Shown: positions 31,783-38,128 of the stretch, piece by piece
Layout: every line of letters starts with the position of its first letter
Numbering within the stretch: position 1 is the first letter of the stretch
Assembly (NCBI GenBank): GCA_947475465.1
Contig: CANJLK010000032.1
Span: 1 to 38,128 of the forward strand
Direction of reading: 5' to 3'
Length of the DNA stretch: 38,128 nt
Origin: Caulobacteraceae bacterium
GTDB taxonomy: Bacteria; Pseudomonadota; Alphaproteobacteria; Caulobacterales; Caulobacteraceae
Notes under the pieces: generated by a model
Database searches by the model: none
Told to the model about the DNA's origin: nothing
Seen by the model: the letters and a program-made list of their open reading frames with translations, nothing else
Position numbers and translations under genes: made by a program

Positions 31783-33618
31783 GTGTCTACACTCGCAGAC
31801 CGGTTCATTGAGGCCCTGCGCGCCGCCCCGCCGGGCCGCGCGCTTGAACTGCTGAGGGACGACGAGGGCTTCGCCGCCGCCGTCGCATTCGCCCCCGAGG
31901 CCCTTGCCCAGGCCTTGGCCGAAGCCGCCGCCGGGGCGCCGGCCGATGTGGCGGCGGGCGCCTTCCTTTGCGCAGCCTGCGACGACACCGGGCGGGTGAT
32001 CCTCGCCGATCCGGGTTTCACGGCCCTGGGGGTCGATCCCCAGGACATCGCCGCGGCGGTGGAGGCGCGGCTTTCCAAAGGGCAGCGCTCCGCGCCGGCC
32101 AGCGATCGCGCCGGACGGCCCACGGCCCTGGCGGTCGGCGCGGCCGCCGAAGCGGCCGGCTGGCCGATGACCGGCCCGGTCCGCGATCTGTTGCGAAGCG
32201 GCGGCGCCAGCCACTGCGTCCTGGCGTTCCGCCCGGCCAATGACGCCCTTCTCGAGGTGGCCGCCGCCTATGGCCTGACCGGCCTGGAGACGCGGGTCAC
32301 CGCCGCACTCCTGCGCCACGACGACCTTCGCGCCGCGGCTGCCGCGACCGGCGTCGCCTACGAGACGGCCCGCGAAGCCATCGAGAGCGCCATGCGCAAG
32401 GCCGGCGCCCGTCGCCAGCCCGATCTGGTCCGCAAGCTGACGCTCACCGCCTCTGGCGAGATGCCCCAGGCCGGTGTCGGGGGCGAAGGCTGGCGGGCCC
32501 TGGCCGACATGTTCGAACTCTCCCCTCGCCAGGCCCGCGTGGCCTGGGCGGTGGGCCACGGGGCGACCCGGGCCGAGGCCGCCCGGGCGGTTGGCGCGAG
32601 CCAGCATGCGGTGAAATCCGACCTTCAGACCGTCCACCTGGCCTGCGGCGCCATGGGCGCGGGCCTGGGGCGGCTGATCGGGGAGATCGACGCCCTGACC
32701 CGCCTGGCGACCGCGACGGACATCGAGACGCCAGAGCCCGCCCCGCGCCGGCTGCGCTTTGTCGGGCGCAACCGCAGCCCCGGTCGCATCGCGGTGGAAG
32801 ATCACGGGCCGAACGACTGGCCCGCGGTCGTGGTGTTCCATTCGACAACCAACGGCCGGCGCCTACCCGGCCGGCTGGTCCGCGCGCTGCACGCCCGCCG
32901 CCTGCGCCCGATCTCGGTGGAGCGGCCGGGGTTCGGACTCACCACGCCCCTGCCCGCCGCCGCCGCCGCCATGCCCTTGCGGGAAGCGGCCGAGGATTTG
33001 GCGGACGTGCTCGATGCGCTGGGGATCGCGCGGGTCCGGGTGCTGGGACGCAGCTGCGTCGCGGCCCAGGCCTTCGTGGCCGCCTATCCCGAGCTCGTGG
33101 AACACGGGGTGTTGCTGGGCCCCACGCCCACCGACCCGGCGCTTCGCCGGCGCGACGGGCTGTTCGGCGCCATCGCCGCGCTGGTCATCGAACGGCCCGC
33201 CCTGATCGAGGCTTTCGCGGGCTTCTTCGCGAGCGGGGCCAAGGGGCGCGATATCGAGCGGCTGTCGCGCCGGACGGTGCAGGGTTGCCCCGCCGACCTG
33301 GCGGCGCTCGACGATCCGGAGTGTCTGGCCGACCATGTGCGCGCCACGCGACAGGCCGCCATAGGCGTGAGCGGCTTCGCCCGCGAGCTTGCTGGCAACG
33401 CGGAGGCGGAGGCCTTGAGCTTCAGCGCCTTTCCGTGGACGATCATGATCGGGGCGCACGATCCGCTGTATACGGTCACCGACGAACGGGCCTGGGAAGC
33501 GACGATGCCCAACGCGACGGTGGTTCTCATAGCGGACGGCGGCCGGCTATTGCACCTCACTCACGCCGAACGTGTCGCCGAGGCGGTGGCGGTCTATGCG
33601 GCTTCCCCCTCAGCCTGA
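31783..33618 (+). CDS. Two helix-turn-helix-like regions fused to an alpha/beta hydrolase
   Basis: This 611-residue protein appears to be a DNA-binding regulator joined to an alpha/beta hydrolase. Two LuxR-like segments occur in tandem: GLTGLETRVTAALLRHDDLR with TGVAYETAREAIESAMRKAG, and ELSPRQARVAWAVGHGATRA with VGASQHAVKSDLQTVHLACG. The hydrolase part follows: VEDHGPNDWPAVVVFHSTTN, ISVERPGFG, the nucleophile elbow GRSCV with Ser424 (the usual final Gly is Val), a late Asp in IGAHDPLYTV, and His in GGRLLHLTH. The N-terminal 150 residues are unrecognised. I chose the GTG at 31783, with AAGGA four bases upstream; the frame is open further up but overlaps the divergent gene. It overlaps the convergent MFS gene by 25 bases. 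Confidence 0.8.
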   Translation: MSTLADRFIEALRAAPPGRALELLRDDEGFAAAVAFAPEALAQALAEAAAGAPADVAAGAFLCAACDDTGRVILADPGFTALGVDPQDIAAAVEARLSKGQRSAPASDRAGRPTALAVGAAAEAAGWPMTGPVRDLLRSGGASHCVLAFRPANDALLEVAAAYGLTGLETRVTAALLRHDDLRAAAAATGVAYETAREAIESAMRKAGARRQPDLVRKLTLTASGEMPQAGVGGEGWRALADMFELSPRQARVAWAVGHGATRAEAARAVGASQHAVKSDLQTVHLACGAMGAGLGRLIGEIDALTRLATATDIETPEPAPRRLRFVGRNRSPGRIAVEDHGPNDWPAVVVFHSTTNGRRLPGRLVRALHARRLRPISVERPGFGLTTPLPAAAAAMPLREAAEDLADVLDALGIARVRVLGRSCVAAQAFVAAYPELVEHGVLLGPTPTDPALRRRDGLFGAIAALVIERPALIEAFAGFFASGAKGRDIERLSRRTVQGCPADLAALDDPECLADHVRATRQAAIGVSGFARELAGNAEAEALSFSAFPWTIMIGAHDPLYTVTDERAWEATMPNATVVLIADGGRLLHLTHAERVAEAVAVYAASPSA

Positions 33619-34877
33619 AGGTCGTGCCCCTCCGGCGTGAACCGGTAGGGTGGACACACAAGATAGAGAATGCCCGCCAGCACACACGAGCCGGCCATGA
33701 CCAGCACGCCGATCCTGTAGGAGCCGGTGACGTCGAAGATCCAGCCCAGGAAAAGCGGTGCGGGCGCGAGCGCAAAGGCCGAGACGGCGGTGTTGAGGCC
33801 GGCGATCTCGCCCAGGGCCCGGACGCCGAAATAGCGGGTCATGAAGTAGAAGCTCATCGACCGGCGCCCGCCGATGCCGAAGCCGGTCAGGGCCGCCCCC
33901 ACATAGAGCATCGGCGCGCCGCCCAGCGTGGCCGAGGCGAAGCCCATGGTCACCAGGCCCGCGGCCAGGCAGATCAGGAACGGCACGGCCACCATGATGG
34001 TGCGGCTGCGGTCCATGGTCACGCCGCCGCAGAGCTGGCCCACGAACTGGGCGATGGTGATGACGCTGAGCGCCCCCACCGCCAGAACCGGCTTCAGGCC
34101 CGCGGACTGGGCGATGGCGACGATGTGGGGCACGACGCCGGTAATCGCCATGTTGCCGGCCATGCCCGCGCCGGTGACCAGCCAGAAGATCGGGCTGACA
34201 CGCACCTGGGCGGCCGTCAGACCCGGCAGGGCGGCGGGCGCGGCGGCCTGGACCTTGCCGGCCTTGGCGCGCGCCGCGTGAGCCGGCTCCTCGATCAGCA
34301 GGAAGACCAGCGGCGCGGCGCAGATCATCGCAAACGCGGTCGACATCACCACGCCGCGCCAGCCGAACTCGCGCTGGATGATGACCAGCAGGAACGGCAG
34401 CAGCGCCGAGATGAGCGCACCTTCCATCCCGACCACAGCCATGGCCAGGCCCCGGCGGCGCGTATAGATCGCCCCGATGATCTTCGTGTAGTTGATGGCG
34501 GTCGAACCCATGACGCCGAACATGACGAAACAGGCATAGTAGATCGGCAGGAAGCCGTGGCCCTGCGCCAGGACCAACGTCGCCGCGATCATGCCCGCGA
34601 CTCCGACGGCCAGGGGCCCGCGGACCCCCAAGCGGTCGCCGATACCGCCCCAGACCATGGTCATGATCGCTCCGGTCCAGAGCTGGATCGTGATGCCGGC
34701 GGAGACCTCGGCGCGGCTCCAGCCGAACTCCTTGGTCAGCGGCACCAGGATGATCGGCATGAACACCGCAACCAGGGCGATCGAGGCGAACTCTGTGCCG
34801 ATCAGGACCCCAAGGGTGATCTTGAACTTACGCCAGGTGAAACCCAGGCGCTCGGCGGTGGCGGCGATACTGTTCAA
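33594..34877 (-). CDS. MFS transporter
   Basis: An inner-membrane major facilitator transporter. The 427-residue protein has about 12 hydrophobic segments in two halves with a hydrophilic Ala/Lys-rich linker near residue 200-215. The loop-2/3 signature is WGGIGDRLGVRGPLAVG, and YTRRRGLAMAVVGMEGAL fits the MCT/oxalate-formate (OFA) type subgroup, suggesting a carboxylate substrate (inference). The only available start is the TTG at 34877 without a clear ribosome-binding site. It follows the SnoaL-like gene by 98 bases on the same strand. Its last 25 bases overlap the end of the convergent hydrolase gene. Confidence 0.88.
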   Translation of the reverse strand: MNSIAATAERLGFTWRKFKITLGVLIGTEFASIALVAVFMPIILVPLTKEFGWSRAEVSAGITIQLWTGAIMTMVWGGIGDRLGVRGPLAVGVAGMIAATLVLAQGHGFLPIYYACFVMFGVMGSTAINYTKIIGAIYTRRRGLAMAVVGMEGALISALLPFLLVIIQREFGWRGVVMSTAFAMICAAPLVFLLIEEPAHAARAKAGKVQAAAPAALPGLTAAQVRVSPIFWLVTGAGMAGNMAITGVVPHIVAIAQSAGLKPVLAVGALSVITIAQFVGQLCGGVTMDRSRTIMVAVPFLICLAAGLVTMGFASATLGGAPMLYVGAALTGFGIGGRRSMSFYFMTRYFGVRALGEIAGLNTAVSAFALAPAPLFLGWIFDVTGSYRIGVLVMAGSCVLAGILYLVCPPYRFTPEGHDLQAEGEAA

Positions 34878-34975
34878 GGAGCGACTGGCCTTTGTTTGGC
34901 CGCACGATGACGACCGCCGCCCGTCCCGCCCAGGCCAGCCTGAGGGCTGGCCGACAGCCGGTCACGCGCCCTGGC

Positions 34976-35506
34976 CTAGAACATGGGCGGATTGACCAAG
35001 GGGCGTTGGTAGGCGGGATCGTTCAGATCCCGAGAGCCAACATTGAGCACCTGATCCGCCAGGCCTTTCATGATGCTTGCGTCCGTGGCCGTCTGCCACT
35101 CGCTGAGCACCACCCGCAAAGCGATCTTCCACTTGCCGGCGCGCTTCTCGAACCGGTCGACGTATCGCCCGCCGGAAATCGTGGCGGCGTCGGAGCCGCG
35201 CAGCTTGATCAGGCAAAAGAAGTAGGTCTCGACGTGGGCCGTGTCGCCCTCGAGGTCGATCCTCTGGTTGGTGACGAAGTGCTGCGTCGCCTCGCGGTCC
35301 GGCTGCAGCGGCAGCCACCAGTTCAGCATGTTGTCGATCGAGCCCCGCACCGTGCGGGTGTGGTTGTCGATGGCGTCGGGGTGGAAGCAGTCGCGGATCA
35401 GATCGATATCTAGCCGATCGACCCCGCGGGTGTAGTCGAGGAACGCCTCCTCGATGGCGCGCTTGTTGAGCAGGCGCGCGAGTTCACGCTCCATATTGGC
35501 GTCCAT
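34976..35506 (-). CDS. SnoaL-like/NTF2-fold protein, cytoplasmic
   Basis: The 176-residue product belongs by pattern to the SnoaL_4 group of NTF2-fold proteins, which include small hydrolases, isomerases and small subunits of aromatic-ring dioxygenases. Visible features are NKRAIEEAFLDYTRGVDRLD, LIRDCFHPDAIDNHT, ATQHFVTNQRIDLEGDTAHV and GGRYVDRFEKRAGKWKIALR, the usual chain of conserved blocks including the His-Phe-x-Thr-Asn element. No signal peptide. GGAGGG lies eight bases before the ATG. It precedes the MFS transporter gene, perhaps as an operon for import and conversion of a small compound. Confidence 0.87.
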   Translation of the reverse strand: MDANMERELARLLNKRAIEEAFLDYTRGVDRLDIDLIRDCFHPDAIDNHTRTVRGSIDNMLNWWLPLQPDREATQHFVTNQRIDLEGDTAHVETYFFCLIKLRGSDAATISGGRYVDRFEKRAGKWKIALRVVLSEWQTATDASIMKGLADQVLNVGSRDLNDPAYQRPLVNPPMF

Positions 35507-35669
35507 GGCCGGTCCCTCCCAGGACAGAAGCTTGCGGGCCGGATCGCAGGCGCGGGCGCCCTGGCGCCTAGCCTGCTTGCGGCTGTTGGCGACAGGATTG
35601 GGCGCCCGCCGGCTTCGCGCAAGTATTGGCCGGACATGTCTTGCCGCCCAGGAGACCGGCGGCGGGCGC

Positions 35670-36134
35670 CTAGTTCGCCTTGGGCGGCTCCAGGCGCGAC
35701 ATCGACGCCAGGAGCTTCCAGCTGTTTCCCTTACGAATGAAGACGTGAATGTTGGGGAAGTGCTGATCGACCGGCGTGCCGTCCCTCAGCATCGTGCGGT
35801 GAGTGGTGTAATAGAGGATCGCCGTGTTGTCCTCCAGGCTGAAGTCTGTGAACTCCGGGGTGATGACTTCCTTCGTGGGTGTCGCGAGCAACGCCGGGGG
35901 CGATTTCGCCTTACGGAAGGGCTTCGGCGTTCCGTAAACCCATCCCAGATAGCCCTCGGCGGAGATGTCGTAGTAGTAGCTGCCGCCGAGATTGCGCTGC
36001 TCGTAGGTGTAGATCTTCTTTTCCATCGTCCAGACCTCGTCCCTGGCCTTGGCGATATCTGCCGCCGACTGGGCGAAGCACAGGCTGGGCGCCGCCAACG
36101 CGAACGCGATCGCCGCGAACAATTTTGCCGTCAT
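35670..36134 (-). CDS. Exported NTF2-like protein (DUF4440-type)
   Basis: The 154-residue product begins with a signal peptide (MTAKLFAAIAFALAAPSLCF, then AQ) and has an NTF2-like fold pattern: ADIAKARDEVWTMEKKIYTY, VITPEFTDFSLEDNTAILYY and VFIRKGNSWKLLASMSRLEP. It is likely periplasmic. The function of such proteins is mostly unknown; some bind small ligands. I chose the ATG at 36134, which begins right at the signal peptide; an upstream in-frame codon at 36281 would place 49 odd residues before it. It lies downstream of the tRNA-Ser gene and upstream of the SnoaL-like gene, both on this strand. Confidence 0.83.
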   Translation of the reverse strand: MTAKLFAAIAFALAAPSLCFAQSAADIAKARDEVWTMEKKIYTYEQRNLGGSYYYDISAEGYLGWVYGTPKPFRKAKSPPALLATPTKEVITPEFTDFSLEDNTAILYYTTHRTMLRDGTPVDQHFPNIHVFIRKGNSWKLLASMSRLEPPKAN

Positions 36135-36324
36135 GTCACCGCCCCGAACTGGTTGTGGCGCGCGGGTCATGCCGACCCAGGCCGTCAGGCACCATCGGCC
36201 AAGCCACGGCCCCCGCCAGGGATTTGGCGGGATATGTCCGCAGGGCGAGTGAATGGGATGGTCGTCCCTGCCCGCAGGCAACGCCCGCGCCGTAGACCGG
36301 ATCGCGGACCGACTTAGGGAAAGG

Positions 36325-36414
36325 TGGCGGTGACGCAGGGATTCGAACCCTGGATACCCTTTCGGGTATGACGATTTAGCAAACCGTTGCCTTCAGCCAC
36401 TCGGCCACGTCACC
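36325..36414 (-). tRNA. tRNA-Ser (anticodon GCT)
   Basis: The 90-base gene folds as a class II tRNA with a long variable arm. The acceptor arms are GGTGACG at the 5' end (36414-36408) and CGTCACC (36335-36329), with discriminator G and an encoded CCA (36327-36325). The anticodon GCT is at 36380-36378, flanked by TT and AA, and reads AGC/AGU. The T arm contains GGTTCGAATCC. The variable arm has a CATACCC/GGGTATC-type stem. Confidence 0.96.
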
Positions 36415-36462
36415 TTGTTGAAAACGCTCCACAATCATGGAACGCCTTCGGGCCCCGTCACC

Positions 36463-36480
36463 GGCCGGGGTGAACCGGCC
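36463..36480. terminator. Short hairpin downstream of the Sel1-like gene
   Basis: GGCCGG (36463-36468) and CCGGCC (36475-36480) with a six-base loop lie between the Sel1-like gene stop and the tRNA-Ser gene on the minus strand. This may be a terminator for the Sel1-like gene. The stem is short and no T-run follows. Confidence 0.25.
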
Positions 36481-36552
36481 CGCGAGGGGAAGGCGGTTTC
36501 TAGCCGAGGGCGGCCGTCCTGCCTAGACGGCTCATGCCCGGTCTTAGCCTCC

Positions 36553-36831
36553 TCAGCCCTGCGCCAGCCATTCGCGGGCCTGGCGCTGCGCTTCGGCCAC
36601 GTCCTCGGAGGCCATCTCCTCGGAGAGCTCCTTGCGGTAGACCTTGGCTTCCAGCGAGCCACGCATGGCCGCCAGGTTGAACAACATGTGGGCGGAAACG
36701 TAGTCGAGCGGCGCGCCGCCCTGGCCCGTGGAATAGAGCAGACCCATCCGGAAGAGTTCGTCGCCCGTGGCCGCCGGAGTCGGTAGCGGCAGCCCTTCGT
36801 TGGCGACTTGCATTTGAGCAAGCATGACCAT
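36553..36831 (-). CDS. Small Sel1-repeat-like protein
   Basis: The 92-residue product holds one Sel1-like helical repeat: ELFRMGLLYSTGQGGAPLDY then VSAHMLFNLAAMRGSLEAKV, followed by a helical tail ending ARQ-type residues (EAQRQAREWLAQG). Sel1 repeats are TPR-like scaffolds for protein-protein contacts. No signal peptide. A CAGGGACA sequence precedes the ATG at 36831; a second in-frame ATG is at 36825. It is a single-gene unit near tRNA-Ser, divergent from the RcnB-like gene across about 250 bases where I see no other gene. Confidence 0.8.
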   Translation of the reverse strand: MVMLAQMQVANEGLPLPTPAATGDELFRMGLLYSTGQGGAPLDYVSAHMLFNLAAMRGSLEAKVYRKELSEEMASEDVAEAQRQAREWLAQG

Positions 36832-37078
36832 TGTCCCTGTTTCGGGCCGGCCGCCACGTCGTTCTGACGCTTGTGACCGGCTTATGAGGACAGAAGACAG
36901 GACCTAGGCTGAACACATGGTTAAGCGCCCTGTTGTCTGAGCGTCATCTTGGCGGGCGTGCGAAATCGCCGCAGGATTTGAAGCTCCGGCCCCAGGTGGC
37001 GCGTTCAGGCGCAGTTCAGATGCCCGGGTCCAAGGTGGCCCATCGACGGGGCTCCAGTTTGTGAGGATCATCGGCGCG

Positions 37079-37558
37079 ATGAAACGCCTTGCCGCCATGC
37101 TTGCCGCAGCCGCCCTCCTGGGCGGGCCGCTGGCCATGGGCGGCGCGGCGCTGGCGCGCGAGCACGGCGACCGGGGCGGTGAGCGGCGCGCCGAACATAG
37201 CGAGTCGCGCGGCGGCGAGGCCCGGGGACGCGGCGATGAGCGCGGCGGCGGGCGTGGCGACTATGGCGATCCGCGCGGCTATGGCGGGCCCCAGGTCTAT
37301 GCGCCGCGACCGGCGCCGCAGTATCCGCCCTACGCCCCACGTTACGCACCCCAGTACGAGCCGCCGTACGCGCCGGCGCCCACGCCCCGGGCGCGGCGGG
37401 GCGGCTACCTGGCGCCGGAGGCCGGGGGCGCGGTGCCGGACTATGGCCGCTACCGGTTGCGCCAGCCGCCCAGGGGCTACGCCTGGGTGCGGACGGCCAA
37501 TGGCTACGCCATGGTCTCCATCGCCTCGGGACAGGTCTTCGACGTGGTGCCTTACTGA
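37079..37558 (+). CDS. RcnB-family periplasmic protein
   Basis: The 159-residue product has a signal peptide (KRLAAMLAAAALLGGPLAMG, ending AALA), a very Arg/Gly/Glu/His-rich stretch (about residues 26-65), a Pro/Tyr-rich stretch with repeated YAP/PPYAP units (about 72-105), and a C-terminal RcnB domain with YGRYRLRQPPRGYAWVRTAN and the ending ASGQVFDVVPY. In E. coli RcnB affects nickel/cobalt efflux; in alphaproteobacteria these proteins are abundant and mostly unstudied. The His/Glu-rich stretch could bind metal (inference). I chose the ATG at 37079; a GTG at 37061 is in frame. It is convergent with gatB, four bases apart. Confidence 0.85.
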   Translation: MKRLAAMLAAAALLGGPLAMGGAALAREHGDRGGERRAEHSESRGGEARGRGDERGGGRGDYGDPRGYGGPQVYAPRPAPQYPPYAPRYAPQYEPPYAPAPTPRARRGGYLAPEAGGAVPDYGRYRLRQPPRGYAWVRTANGYAMVSIASGQVFDVVPY

Positions 37559-37562
37559 GGGT

Positions 37563-38128
37563 CTAGCCGCCGAGCTTGGCCTTCAGCATCTGGTTGATGA
37601 CGCCCGGATTGGCCTTGCCGCCGGTGGCCTTCATGATCTGGCCGACGAACCAGCCGATGGCCTGGGGCTTTTCCTTCACCTGGGCGGCCTGGCCGGGGTT
37701 CTCGGCGATCAGCCTGTCGATGATGGCTTCAAGCTCGCCGGTGTCCGAGACCTGTTTCAGGCCCTGCTTCTCGACGATTTCGGAGGCGGAGCCCTCGCCG
37801 CTCCACATGCGCTCGAAGACATCCTTGGCGATCTTGGAGGAGATGACCCCCTCCTCGATCAGCTGAACCAGTTCGGCGATGGCGGCCGGGAAGATCGGGC
37901 TGTTCTCGATCTCGATGCCGCCGGCGGTCAGGCGGGCGGCCAGGTCGTTGGTCACCCAGTTGGCGGTGAGCTTGGGGTCGCGGCCCTTCACGGCGGCCTC
38001 GTAGAAGTCGGCGCGGGCCTGTTCGGTGATCAGCACCTGGGCGTCATAGGCGGTCAGCCCATACTGCGATTGCAGGCGGGCCTTCTTGGCGTCCGGCAGT
38101 TCCGGCAGGGTCGCCTCGATGCGCGCCA
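37563..38128 (-). CDS. gatB: Asp-tRNA(Asn)/Glu-tRNA(Gln) amidotransferase subunit B, 5' part outside window
   Basis: GatB, with GatA and GatC, converts misacylated Glu-tRNA(Gln) or Asp-tRNA(Asn) to the amide form. The visible 188 C-terminal residues have the end of the cradle domain (LPELPDAKKARLQSQYGLTA, YDAQVLITEQARADFYEA) and the tail/YqeY-like domain with ANWVTNDLAARL, ISSKIAKDVFERMWSGEGSA and KANPGVINQMLKAKLGG at the end. The sequence is intact to the natural stop. It is transcribed toward the RcnB-like gene. Confidence 0.95.
   Translation of the reverse strand, partial: ARIEATLPELPDAKKARLQSQYGLTAYDAQVLITEQARADFYEAAVKGRDPKLTANWVTNDLAARLTAGGIEIENSPIFPAAIAELVQLIEEGVISSKIAKDVFERMWSGEGSASEIVEKQGLKQVSDTGELEAIIDRLIAENPGQAAQVKEKPQAIGWFVGQIMKATGGKANPGVINQMLKAKLGG

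Noticed and set aside
36444..36470. GGAAC near the tRNA-Ser gene as an EcfG promoter
   Set aside because: The downstream bases at 16-17 spacing are not CGTT and no gene follows on that strand.
37250..37400. CRISPR-like or tandem repeat in the RcnB-like gene
   Set aside because: The repetition is at the protein level (Pro/Tyr units) without regular DNA spacing; no CRISPR repeats were seen anywhere in the window.
1..38128. Insertion sequences, prophage or integration sites
   Set aside because: No transposase, integrase or flanking direct repeats were recognised; the tRNA-Ser gene has no adjacent integrase or duplicated 3' end.

Overview
The window is a GC-rich, tightly packed chromosomal stretch from an alphaproteobacterium. 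Gene content and protein style (rpoZ next to a RelA/SpoT gene, a large TonB-dependent receptor, a PEPxxWA-type sorting signal, an EcfG-like sigma factor, many GTG/TTG starts, many 1-4 base overlaps) point to the Caulobacterales. Phenylobacterium or Caulobacter is my best guess, an inference from recognition and not from any search. Both window edges cut genes: spoT/rsh at the left and gatB at the right. No stretch over 300 bases lacks a gene.

Layout. Bases 1-2166 (minus strand) carry folK, rpoZ and a bifunctional (p)ppGpp synthetase/hydrolase. A divergent family-5 uracil-DNA glycosylase follows (2256-2906). Bases 2913-6849 (minus) hold a small unknown protein, an intergenic palindromic repeat, and a TonB-dependent receptor followed by a secreted tyrosine phosphatase. 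At 7068-8095 a metallo-beta-lactamase/rhodanese fusion (persulfide dioxygenase type) is split by an apparent one-base deletion. Bases 8131-10216 (minus) are dapA, smpB and a GNAT acetyltransferase in a chain of overlaps; a soluble lytic transglycosylase diverges from it. Bases 12457-15314 hold a TetR regulator with a small membrane protein and, divergently, two RNA methyltransferase genes. Bases 15311-21791 (minus) carry an amino acid permease, the helicase gene hrpB, and a pair of non-heme iron oxygenases (PhyH-like and Rieske). Bases 21984-24813 carry a glyoxalase-II-like hydrolase and a two-component system.

The most interesting region is about 24860-28440. A gene for a fused EgtB-EgtD protein (ergothioneine-type biosynthesis) is divergent from a gene for an EcfG-like general-stress sigma factor. 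Between them lie two exact GGAAC-N16-CGTT sequences pointing outward, one for each gene. This predicts that the sigma factor family controls both its own gene and an antioxidant thiol pathway. Small flanking genes (a KGG-motif stress protein and a 73-residue charged protein) have degenerate versions of the same promoter. No NepR-like anti-sigma factor or PhyR is seen nearby.

Bases 28504-30791 are a TPR/glycosyltransferase-like protein coupled by ATGA to kynureninase. A strong hairpin separates kynureninase from a convergent PEP-CTERM protein. At 31783-33618 lies an unusual protein with two helix-turn-helix-like regions followed by an alpha/beta hydrolase. The right end has an MFS transporter, two NTF2-like proteins, tRNA-Ser(GCT), a Sel1-like protein, an RcnB-like protein and the 3' part of gatB.
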